From the NCBI GenBank assembly GCA_029721515.1, contig CM056561.1, forward strand, positions 5,976,001-6,040,000: a DNA stretch of 64,000 nt, read 5' to 3'. The translations under genes and the position numbers were made by a program. How positions within the stretch are numbered: the stretch's first letter is position 1; each line of letters starts with the position of its first letter. The DNA is from Synanceia verrucosa. Its lineage: Eukaryota > Chordata > Actinopteri > Perciformes > Synanceiidae. The notes beneath the pieces were generated by a model. That model searched no databases. It was not told the DNA's origin and was given only the letters and a program-made list of their open reading frames with translations. Positions 36,331-47,142 of the stretch are shown in pieces.

Positions 36331-37413
36331 TAAAAAGCAATGGTATTTTTAGGAGAGCAGACTGTGTTATAGAGATACAGAAGGCTGGTGCCTTCCCAGA
36401 GGACGTGGCTCTAATAAATGAGATAGAACTATGCAGGTGCTCCTCATATTTGTGGAAAATGAATAAAATAAAATAAAGTCCACTTTGTCACTCATTTGTC
36501 ACCATATTTCAAGCATACAGGCAAGTGATCTTTGGCAGTGAATAGAAATTAATCTATCCATGCAGAATTAAACACTCCATTTTCTTTTTTGGGGGTGGAA
36601 TTAATCCATTGTTAGCTTACAGACGGAGGGTTTGATAACTCAAGATCTGCCGTCTGCAGGTAAAGGCGACAGCCCATAGATGAAAAGTTGTATTATAAGA
36701 TAATTGTGTAAATATATAGAATTAAAATAAAAATATTATCACAGAATTTCTTCAAAGCCAAGAGGAGCCACTGCTGAGAGGCTGAAGTGCGGTCCCAGAG
36801 CCACAGGTTGCACACCCCTGGCCTAGCTTATGTTATCACCAGTCAAGGCTGCTCTACTACTACTACACATGAACCTGGAGCATGGTGTCTGGTGTCTCTT
36901 GTTTATGGTACTGGCCCAACAGAGACCCCTTACAGGCTGGAGTAGCCTCCAAGCAGTTATGGTTAGCCCTTCACTACTGGGGCTAAAAAACGAGCAATGG
37001 GGCCTCATGATGCAAACAAAAATGGTTATGGAGTATGGGTAGAGTACAGAAGAAATGGCACAAGCAGACATGGGAAGGTTGTTGGTAGCCTAGCACATCA
37101 ATCTCTGAGGCTGAGGGAAAAACATGGAGCTCACTTTTTTCTACACCTTCACTTGCAAGGGCTGGCAAGGACAGACAGCATGCAGCATCTTTCATCAGCT
37201 GGCAGGGTTGTCTAGCTTCCCCTTGCCTCTGCAGTTCGTCCGTTGCAAATCATGAGGCTCATTCTTGCTCAAAACAACATATTTTATTTGCATCATAACA
37301 GAAGAAAATAGATATAAAACATTTGCGCGTCATTCAGAAACTGTTCTCAAAACCCACTGATGCAATTTCAGGAAGATTTTGACATTCATGGTTGGTTAAT
37401 ATTTATTCAGGAT

Positions 37414-37739
37414 AAGTTCACTGAGGGGCGGCACGGTGGTGTAGTGGTTAGCACTGTCGCCTCACAGCAAGAAGGTACCGGGTTTGAATTCCAGGCTGTC
37501 TGTGTGGGTTCTCTCCAGGTACTCCGACTTCCTCCCACCATCCAAAAACATGCATGGGGATTAGGATAATTGGCTAATTTAAATTGACCGTGAGTGTGAG
37601 TGGTTGTCTGTCTCTATGTGTCCTGTGATGAACTGGGTGTACCCTGCCTTCCGCCCTGAGACAGTTGGGATAGGCTCCAGCCCCCCCACGACCCTATGAG
37701 GATAAGCGGCAGATAATGGATGGATGGAAGTTCACTGAG
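37414..37739 (+). repeat. tRNA-headed SINE-like element, copy 3, with target-site duplication
   Basis: A full-length element of about 302 bp (37426-37727) starts GGGCGGCACGGTGGTGTAGT and contains GGGTTTGAATTCC (B-box-like). It ends in an ATGGATGGATGG tail. The 12-bp direct repeat AAGTTCACTGAG flanks it exactly at 37414-37425 and 37728-37739. Confidence 0.93.
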
Positions 37740-39028
37740 AGAAATGCTCTCGTTTTTAGGAACAGCACATTGTTCACCACATTGTGGTAATGAGGGAGGG
37801 GAAAATATTATTTTTTCACTTTCCCCACCCAGATCCTGTGGATTGAATCAACAACCTTCCATTCACAAGCTCACCTTTATAACCTCTAGCACACTTTTTT
37901 TGTATTATTTTATTTTCACTACAAATTATTAAATGTGACTGCTGCCTGCAGAAGATACTGGTGAATGAGGCCATGAGGTTTTACGGCATTTGTGAGAAAG
38001 ACATTAATGTGTTGTGGGGCCAGAAATGGCTGAAGAGCATTTTCAGGATATGCGCCAAGTAATCAACTTGAGTTAGTATGAATATGTGCCATCTTGGAAT
38101 GCCATGTCCAGTTTTCACAGCACATTGATGACACAGCTCAGGTTTTTGCCTTCGAGGGAGTTTATTGTGCCAAACACAGATCTGGTGTCTGTGGACGTCT
38201 CAGCCCAGGAGGCTACTGTCAGGTGGTTGAAGGAGTTTGGCGTCATTACAGAAATGAAATGGCCATCAGTGCTGTTCTCATCAGTGCTGTCCAGTATTCT
38301 ATCGTGCTTTAAAACTTGGTCACCAAGTCACAACCATCAACCACTGCCCTTTTTGAGGGAGGGGCACCACATGAGGGTGCTGCTCTGTCAGAATTCAACT
38401 CAGATTTTCTTGAGCCACTGATCTTTACTGCAAGTTATGACCTGTAGAATTTCAGGTCTCCCCTCACATTTGTTGGATTAAGGAAGCATTTTGCGTAGAA
38501 TGTAAACATTCATTTGCAAGTCATGTGGACAGGCACACACTAGCCTTCGCTTACATTAAAAGTCAATGGTCTTTGGGAGTAAAAAAAAATACATTTAAGT
38601 TTCTAAATCATTCTTTATCTACAAAAGGCAGTTACCTGCAGTGACTGTATCTCTCTGAAAATAATTACTGCCATAGCATGAAAGAAAAACTTATTGTTTG
38701 TAGTGTGTTTTTCACTAGATACTGTTTTTCACAGCAGTGCTTTCTTCATGATCTTATGATCTTTTCCCTGGAATAAATAGCATCTGTGGGCAAATATACA
38801 GTAACAGTTTTTTCGAGAGCATGCCTGTATTCTCAGTGGTGAGGCTATAAGGCTGGTGGGATAGAAGCCATTAAAAGCCAACGGTGGGGAGGGAGGGAGG
38901 GAGACAGAGAGAGAGAGAGTGACAGAGACTGAAGACTTCTATTATCAGCAGGGCTTCTTCTAAATGGGACTATCTGGCAGCCTTGTCCCCTCTCCGCTCA
39001 CTGCTGTTCAGCCTTGAGGCAGGAGTGT

Positions 39029-39046
39029 GGGGGGGGGGGGGGGGGG
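39029..39046. repeat. poly(G) run
   Basis: An 18-base G homopolymer lies in a G-rich context, just after a GGGA/GAGA purine tract at about 38885-38925. It is a possible G-quadruplex and a likely assembly weak point. Confidence 0.9.
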
Positions 39047-40001
39047 CGGGGTTGCAAGCATTTTCAACCACCAGACACACAAAAAAACATGACAATACAA
39101 GGGCAGCATCTGTGTTAACAAATATCCACTAATATAAATGCATACAAACATACGCTCAAATAAAACTGGCTAATAATGTGTGTTAAAAGACTTACACAAT
39201 AGAAGCACCCTTTTACATCCATATGTATGCATATACAGTGTATAAGGTGCGTGCATCTACCACTGCCTTTAGTACGGTACTCCAAACCTCAACCTTTTAA
39301 GGATGAAGACCACAGATGAGGAAAATGACCTAAGAATAACCCTTTTCTTCCCCTCCATATCCTATCTTTCTCTCCACCCATTTCATTCCATGGCCCGTCA
39401 GAAGAGCACCACAATTACCTTGCAGGACAGCAGAGAGACAGCTCTGTCCTCAGAGACCATACTTAACTCTGTCTTAAAGGCCTCTGAAAGGACCTCATAC
39501 TAGGTTCACTCAATACTTTCTGCTTGTCAAAAACTTTCTCCGACAACTTATACAAATATTATTTTTTGACATATGCAAACGCTTTGAAATGTGACAACAA
39601 CAAAAGCTGTATCCATAACTGAAACAGTGATCCTGTCTGCCTTCCTCATTTAGTTCTTTTGGTCAGTTTTAGCAAGTGCAGTATTTTTCCAGAAAATGTA
39701 TTTCTGATGTAGAGTAACTCTATGTAATTTAATAATAATTGTGCAATTAATCTTGGTATCCCTTTAAAGTTGTGTCAAACTGATTTCTATCCTAATTCCA
39801 CATTTTTGACAGCTGATAGTCAAATAGCTAGTATAAAAAGTCATTCCTAGCCACATGCTCATCCTCCAGTGGAATACCAGGCAGTAAGTCCATGAAGTTG
39901 TGAACAAGGCGTAATAGAAAACTGAGCACAACTGCAAATCGCTTTACAACTGCAACTACAATTATACAACAATAACGTGATGTGTGTGTTCAATACATTA
40001 C

Positions 40002-40115
40002 CTTCCTCTCTGGCCAGTTGTACTTGGCAAAGATGGCATCATACGTTTCCACTGCCCCATCGGTCACCAGCATAATGGCTTGGCTGCACTCACTACCCCT
40101 GCCAGTCTCGTTGAA
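40002..40115 (-). CDS. cacna2d3: cacna2d3 exon G (VWA domain)
   Basis: This 114-bp phase-0/0 exon encodes 38 residues. It starts FNETGRGSECSQAIMLVTDG and ends AKYNWPERK. It holds the conserved VTDGAVE strand of the VWA fold. The acceptor is CTCCAG and the donor GTAATG. Confidence 0.97.
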
Positions 40116-40617
40116 CTGGAGGTTGAGAGGAAGAGAGAACGAGAAGGAAATTTACTTGGATTTACGAAAAACAAACTCCCCTCCAGTATGAATAAAACAA
40201 TTTTAAAACACAATGTACAGTACCTCCACATCATGGAAGCTGTGTTACAAAAGCTAACGCAATAATAATAAAGTGTCTCCATGCACAGAAGCTACAAGGA
40301 CATCTACTATCCATTGAGGAAAATGGAGACACTCCTCAGTGTGGTTTATGTTTACGTTTAGGAGGAGGAGGTAAATGTGTGTGTGTGTTTGTGTGCATGT
40401 GTGTTTGATTAATTGCTTGTTCATAATGAGGAGATGTCAAACCAGTAACCTGAGTCATCAAGTGCCTTGTTTACTTGGTTTTTTGCATGATTCTGTTGAA
40501 TTAGCTATTAATTACAGCACGCCAATTAATTTTGTGCATGTTTACTTCTGCGTGTATTGAGTGTGTGTGTGTGTGTGTATGTGTGGAGGGGTGATCATGC
40601 ATGAGTGTATTACTTAC

Positions 40618-40707
40618 ATCACCCAGAAGATTGAAGGCCTCAGTCAGAGCTATGTCTAACATACCAATGCCTTGAGCAAACAGCTTATCGAGGTGCTCCC
40701 GGAAATG
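40618..40707 (-). CDS. cacna2d3: cacna2d3 exon F (VWA domain)
   Basis: This 90-bp phase-0/0 exon encodes HFREHLDKLFAQGIGMLDIA followed by LTEAFNLLGD. The acceptor is TTCACAG and the donor GTAAGT. Confidence 0.97.
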
Positions 40708-41178
40708 CTGTGAAAATAAAGTTTGTGAGGAAAAAATTACATTCATGGTGACAAGAAGGACAGACAGAATGAGAGGACATACAGTACTTGACATTGGAGA
40801 AAAATAAAGAGATGAAGGTGATAGCGATAGTAATACAATATGCTCGATAAGCTCACTACACTGAGCTTGATTTACCATCATTTGTGTGTGAACAGAGGGT
40901 GCACCCATGGCCTGATGGGCTCTTTAACTGAGCCCTGAGGCACTTTCTGAGGCAAAGTAGTTAAATCTTGGAGTAAAATGTCACATTCTGACTGAAAGAA
41001 CTAAGACCGATCAGTCTAGTGCATTCACAAGTGTGTGTCTACTCTGTACAGAGGTGTGATTATGCCACAGAGGGTACAACAGCTCTCTGGCAATTAATGA
41101 TGAGTTTAATGTTGTCAGCAACCTAACAGATCTCATGTGCATGTCTCATTATTTGCAACAGCCTGGAGGCAAAACCCA

Positions 41179-41180
<2 letters not shown>

Positions 41181-41224
<44 letters not shown>
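41181..41224. repeat. (CA)n microsatellite
   Basis: A pure run of 22 CA units between exons E and F. Confidence 0.97.
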
Positions 41225-41225
<1 letters not shown>

Positions 41226-41603
41226 CCCATTATCCCATTCAATCTATTTATAGCTGTTTAGATCCAGCTGTTAGCATTTGGAACATTTCCTGTTGACTCT
41301 GGCTCGATCCAACGACCTGCAAAAATCATTTCCACCCATGAAGGTGAGTAACACTTTAATATTACAATTGCAAATATGGCAATACATACAAGATATGATC
41401 ATTTCAGGGTCTAGGAACACCCCATACCTACCCCGCACCTACATCACTAGGTGTCTTATTTTTCTACAGTTTTCCTTTCCCTCATTTTACATTCATCTCC
41501 TCCAGTCTTCTGTTCCTCACTGATGGGAGGAGAAAAGTCTCTCAACACACAGTAGGGGGCCCAGGCAGCGTAAGGCCATATTAAAGTCTGCTCACTTGGG
41601 AGG

Positions 41604-41605
<2 letters not shown>

Positions 41606-41646
<41 letters not shown>

Positions 41647-41807
41647 AGCAACAGACTAATAAATGCTTGCACAAAAACAACCCCCAGCGTCCCTGACAAC
41701 ACCCCCATATGGCAAAAAGACACAACCTTTCCTTTGATGTGGATAAAAAGGTTAATCGTTTCCAACAAAAGGCTCTACCCTGGAGCACGGAAAACTTTTC
41801 TGCACAA

Positions 41808-41839
<32 letters not shown>

Positions 41840-41849
41840 GTGTGTGTGT
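41606..41849. repeat. facing (CA)n and (TG)n microsatellites
   Basis: (CA)20 at 41606-41645 and an interrupted (TG)20 at 41809-41849 are complementary and 163 bp apart. They could pair as a long hairpin in the transcript. Confidence 0.95.
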
Positions 41850-42550
41850 ATGTGCATTAAGATCGAAGTGACTTGTCTCAGCAAAGCGGGCTGTGCTCAA
41901 TCCCTGGCGCAGCAGTGTACCAAAGTTGTGAGATTCAGAGAGTGAGTGTGTGTGTTAGCAATGCTGACTCTGTCCAACGTTTTGTGCTGTATAATGGGCA
42001 TCACACTCTGCCATGCTTCACACACATTTTATACTCACAAATGATCACAGCAGTCAGCATAATGAAGCCTGACAACAGGAACATAATCATGAAAATCAAA
42101 AATATCTTAAATTGCAGCTTGCTAAAGATCAAGGTTTTGATTTTTATGGTGAGGTATTTATCGCAACATGGGGGCGGGCGCATTTCTGATATGTGCTTGG
42201 AAAAAAAAATAGAAAGATTTTTTTGAGAAACAATATGAGCACTGTGTAGGATAGGCATCAGTAAATCAATAGGTGTTGTTAAGTCTGATTCAAACCTAAT
42301 TGTTGAATCCATTCAAAAACATCTGGCTCATTAAGAATGGATTTAGACATCTGCAGGAGAAATGGTGTAGAGTTTAAGATGTTGTTAACGTGCTGCTTTG
42401 GTTGAAAGGTAAGTGGAATTTTGGATCTGTCACCTTTTAAGACTGCTCCTAAAACAATGGTTATGCCTACGCCGATGCCCAAGACATATTGTAACCACAT
42501 TCAGCCTGGTCTTCTAAGATTGACAATGTTGATGACATTTGAGATGCAAA

Positions 42551-42945
42551 TTAACACTTTGAGTGCCTAAGACATATTTGTACGTCATTTATAATACAAG
42601 GCTTGAGTGCCATAAACACATATTAGGGATTAATAGTCGGAGCATAAAGAGACAGTATACGCCATAGAGATCAAAGCAGGAAGAGGAGACAATCGAAATC
42701 AGCAAAACAAACAGAATCTGGACAAAAAGTTGTGATTTTGGTGAAACTACTCTCCTCCAGATAAAACAAGAATGGAGCAAGGAAAAACAAACTTTTTTCA
42801 TGATGAAATAGAGAGTCTCTTCTTTCATTTGAGCTATTCTGTATTTTCAGAGACATAGTTCAAAATATTCTTTGCATTATGAAAGATGACTCAAAATGGG
42901 CAAAAACGGTGGCACAAGGCACATTTGGTCTTATAAAATTCAGCC
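42551..42945 (+). mobile_element. TTAA-flanked MITE, copy 3 (right end lost)
   Basis: It starts TTAACACTTTGAGTGCC and follows the family body to GGCACAAGGCAC, after which the right terminus is missing. Confidence 0.85.
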
Positions 42946-44461
42946 TTACTTATGCTGTCTTTCTTTACTTTATTTGGGTAGTTATCTGTTATTTATTAGC
43001 TAAATGTCTATCTGTGACATAACTGGAGCAAACTGTTCAACAGATATTCAGTCGCATTATGAGTCTAAGCCCAAATACTAGATAATGTTTATGACTGTTT
43101 ACCTTTAAGTCTTTAAATATTAGCCTGAATAATCAGACAGGGGGTTTTACCTTTTCAGATGTCTCTTAACAAGTCAAATCAGGCAAATAACTTCTTGAGA
43201 CAGATCAGTAAGTTTAAACCTCCAATGTGACAGTCACTTCCTACCCCTTGCTGAAGTAAAAGACATTAGCTTTATCTACTAGCACAGACTGCCTTCCCCT
43301 CTTAGCTGGCTGACTCACATTGCGTTAAACTACCATCTGGAATTAAACACATAATGCTAATCCATATGCATAAGTGTACACTCACCTAGAAAAAAACAGA
43401 AATTTAAAACTTAAACACCAACAAGGACACAACCACAGATGTGAACACACACTTAATTCTACAGGACTTGCATGTGGTGCATGGAAAGTATGCACGAACA
43501 GCTGTGTCCCAAATGTTAGGCCTGGACTCGAGGTAAAGGAGTTTTTGTAGGCAACAGTGAAGAGCAGAGACTCAGAGACGAAAAAGGAATAATGCCACAG
43601 CAATTGCAAGAATTCTCGAGTGCCATCGTAATGATGATATTTTGTATGAAGAGCCCAATCAGTGTACATACAACATAATTAAACATTATTTCCCTTACAT
43701 TATATTTCACTATAATTCATCATTGGACTCCTACAACACTGTCAGGGAAAAGTAGTAAAATTAATGCAGCAGAACTAGAAATATCTTTTTTTTCTATTCC
43801 ACACACAATTTTGCCTTGTCAAAACCTGACATCTACATTACCCACTACGCACAATTCGGTTGGAGAATCAAGTGTATTATCCTAGTTGCATCTAGCTCAA
43901 CTGGTAAACTGACTTCTTTCTGATTCCACATGCCCAGATTTTTTTTTTTTTTTTCATTTTCAAACTTCAGATTGAACCAATGTTGCATCAACAAGGCAAT
44001 TTACCAGGTTTTGCACATCTCCCTCAGGAGCCTCAAAAATGCCTTATACAACTTTTTTCCCTCCCCAGGACCTGTAAACCTGTAAACACACTTTGATGTG
44101 TAAAATCAGTGGAGTTCCACTTTAAGGACATGAGTCACGCAGTTCAGCCCCAACTCTCTCTTTTCTGTTATTTGGAAATTACTATTGGAGCATCATCACA
44201 AGCAACACCCAGTTCAGAGACAGTTTCTCTCCACAAGCAGGCTGATTAACAGGTCTCACACACACACATATTCAATATACAGTAGATTCACTGTAATGCT
44301 GTGATTCGATACCACAAACTTCAGTCTATACCAATGCAATGTACAGTAAGTGGCATCTTACCTATAAATGTGTGTTGTGTTTGATATACAAGAAGCCATC
44401 AATGATTTCTAATTAACTGTAACAGGAGAAAACAATAGGAGACAAAGAAAGAAAGACTTAC

Positions 44462-44536
44462 ATCTTTGTTGGTGACATCTGCTTGGACCAGAGTTCCATT
44501 CAGACACGGCTCCACATAATGCAATTCCTCATTGTA
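44462..44536 (-). CDS. cacna2d3: cacna2d3 exon E (VWA domain)
   Basis: This 75-bp phase-0/0 exon encodes 25 residues beginning YNEELHYVEPCLNGTLVQAD. The acceptor is TTGTAG and the donor GTAAGT. NGT is a potential N-glycosylation site. This peptide separates the gene from cacna2d4. Confidence 0.97.
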
Positions 44537-45555
44537 CTACAATACAAAAGGAATAATTAATCATTTTGTACTCCAAATGTGCTGTAAATATAAAAATGTT
44601 TAATCAACTGTTTAAAAATGCTGAATGTGAAGATGTTAGAAACTTCACTCATCTTGATGAAAAGCACACATACACGCTGCAGAGTACATAACGTCCCCAG
44701 TGCCTGCCACTCTGTGATAATACTCATCATTAAATGCATGAGTATGAATTAGACTTCAAAGTCCAGGAAAGAGAATGGAAGTGTGTTCTTTCACAGCCTG
44801 CAATTTTTCCCTTATGTGTGCATGTGCATATGCATATGTGTGCATCTGTCTTTGTGTCTATGTATAAAATGCAGCATCAACTCTCACCACACGAGATAGA
44901 CTTTTCTTTCATTGCAGATACGTTAGACAAAACCCCATGACAACTTTTACACGACTGCATTTCTTAGCATAGCACAAATATAAAAAAGAAAAAAGAAACA
45001 ACAGATGAGTCAATATGACTGATCCTTTTAAATAGTGTTTCAGGAAAACAATGTGTTTCTGCCTGATTGTCTAAATCCTCTTTCTCTTTAATTTTCAAAA
45101 GAATAATTTTCAAAATAACATGATTAGGATAACAAATGATAATGAAGACTTTGTTCTGTGGAGAAAAGGAGTGGAGGCTGGCAAAGTGACTCGCTACGTT
45201 TTGATGTGAAAGAGCATCAGACACACATGTGCAAGAGGACGGTCACGCACATACATGTGCATAAACACTCATGGAGTTTCATCAGACTGAGATGCGATAA
45301 CGATGGGTTTTGGTGCCTGAGGCGGGATCCAATCTCAACTGTCTCCTTTGCAATTCAAATCTTCATTCAGCTGACTGCTAATTGGTTGTGAGCGTGACAG
45401 GAGAGAAAGCTGATTCGTTCCAGCGTTTCCTCTGATCTGAGAAGAGGAGGATGTGGGCCTGTGTGTTTGTGTGTGTATCTATAAAAACATACTGTAGAGA
45501 GGTTACTTCCCCATTCCTGCTCCCTCAAGCTGTGTGCACATCTGCGTGGACTTAC

Positions 45556-45767
45556 AGCGATGATGTTAAAAAAGTCATCGTCTCCAAGAGTGTCTAGTAT
45601 GGAGGAGACAGTCTGCCTGGCAATGGTCAGCCTGAGGCCTTTCATGCTGCCACTGACATCCACCAGGATGACCACATCCTTTGGAGAGGTGGCAGCCTGG
45701 ATGTACCACTTCCGGTTACGGCAATCAAACGCTATGACCCCATGTTCATCTGGCTTCCACTTGATCC
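45556..45767 (-). CDS. cacna2d3: cacna2d3 exon D (VWA domain, MIDAS)
   Basis: This 212-bp exon encodes IKWKPDEHG through GDDDFFNIIA. It carries the metal-ion-dependent adhesion site D-V-S-G-S, needed in the family for divalent-metal binding and channel trafficking. Just upstream is FDCRNRKWYIQ. The third arginine of the RRR motif that binds gabapentin in subunits 1 and 2 is replaced (R-N-R), as expected for subunit 3. The acceptor is CAAG and the donor GTAAGT. Confidence 0.97.
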
Positions 45768-46220
45768 CTTGAGGAGACAGAAGCAGCATCCCGATAAAAT
45801 ACACAATAAACTGTGAGAGTGCTGGAGTTGCATAGTTTATACAGCAGGAAAACAAATGATTACTTTGGCTGAAGGAGAAAAAAGGTGGTCGAGGAGACTG
45901 TTTTTAGAGCTTCACTTCACCCAAATTACAAAATTACAATTACATATATTCTCACTTGCGTCTAGAGGTATTTGGTCATGCTTTAGATTTGAGATTTCTG
46001 CTGCCACCCCAGTACAATGGAGGTGAATGTAGTGGTCAAGGCATTGTAACACTACACTGAAAAATTCAGCAGCAATATATCTCTTTCTGGAAACTCTTCC
46101 CATGTCCAAGTTACAACAAACAACCCACAGAATGCACTGTTTTCACAGGAATAAAAATAGAATTCATTTAGAGACTTTCTGTAGCAGTGAATTTTGAGAC
46201 TTACACTGGGATGTGTAATA

Positions 46221-46582
46221 TTAACTCTTTGAGTTTCGACGTCAAAGTGTTTTTTCTGCAGAGGGTCACTGATCACGGTCTCCTGCAGCCTGTGAATAAT
46301 TTCGGGGCTTCTGGGATTTGTAGTCTGGGATGTAAAGCGTTAATATACAGCATGGAGATCAAAGCAGGTTTTGGAGACAATCGCGTTGTGGTGAGTGGTG
46401 ATTTTGGTGAAAGTGGCCTCTACTCTCCTCCAGATAGAAAAAGAATGGAACAGATGTTTTTAGAGAGTCTCTTCTATCATTTGAGCTATTCTGTGGGTCT
46501 CGAAATATGACTCAAAATGGGCAAAAATGCTGGCACAAGACACTTTCGATTTTAAAAAAACAACTGCCACTCAAAGAGTTAA
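46221..46582 (+). mobile_element. TTAA-flanked MITE, copy 4 (internally deleted)
   Basis: It starts TTAACTCTTTGAGTTTCG and ends GCCACTCAAAGAGTTAA. About 90 bp of the body present in copies 1 and 2 is missing. Confidence 0.88.
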
Positions 46583-47010
46583 AAAGCAGGATTAAGGTCC
46601 AAAAGATAAATAAAAGAATAAAAGAAAGAGAAGACATATTTCTATTGATTTTCCAATATGATGTGCACATAGGATATTATAATATTCATCAAATCCTTTC
46701 AAAATGCTGGTTTTCATTATTATGTTCATTTTTATTCCTCTGAAAATGCTAATTTTATCCATCTTCTTCACCCACTCTCTGATCTCTCTAAACTCCCTCA
46801 CCTGTCTCTCCTTACCCCCTGCGCTCTTCTATCTACTCCACCCTCCTCCTCCTCTGCTAGCCTCCAGTCTCTGGCTGTCAGTCACTGAAGATTCCCATAA
46901 ACCCCTCATTCTGCTTTAGGTAGACAGTGACTTAATTACGAAAACACAGACACATACACACCATCGGTACCCAAACACTGCTCCACCCTCTCAAACAAAC
47001 ACCCACTTAC

Positions 47011-47142
47011 CTGGGTACTGCCTGAAAAAGCCTTTGGCGCTGCCAAAATACTGCCATATGAGTGATGGATCCCTCTCGAAGTTATCCACAAACACTTTAT
47101 TCAAGGCCTCAGACCAGTACACTCCATTGACGATTGCAGAGT
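47011..47142 (-). CDS. cacna2d3: cacna2d3 exon C
   Basis: This 132-bp phase-1/1 exon reads from (D)SAIVNGVYWSE through WQYFGSAKGFFRQYP. The acceptor is CCTTAG and the donor GTAAGT. The conserved DPSLIWQYFGSAKGFFRQYP peptide leads directly into the VWA domain in family members. Confidence 0.97.

Larger units (their letters stand above)
33386..40001 (-). other. cacna2d3 intron H-G, repeat-rich
   Basis: This 6.6-kb intron holds MITE copy 2, the second Tc1 relic, the LINE fragment, SINE-like copy 3, a possible hAT end near 36800-36827 and the poly(G) run. It is the densest transposon cluster of the window. Confidence 0.8.
40708..44461 (-). other. cacna2d3 intron F-E
   Basis: It holds three CA/TG microsatellites and MITE copy 3. 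Nothing else was recognised. Confidence 0.75.

Noticed and set aside
37430..37495. tRNA gene from the A- and B-box-like sequence
   Set aside because: It is the head of a dispersed retroposon flanked by target duplications, with no cloverleaf-compatible acceptor stem.
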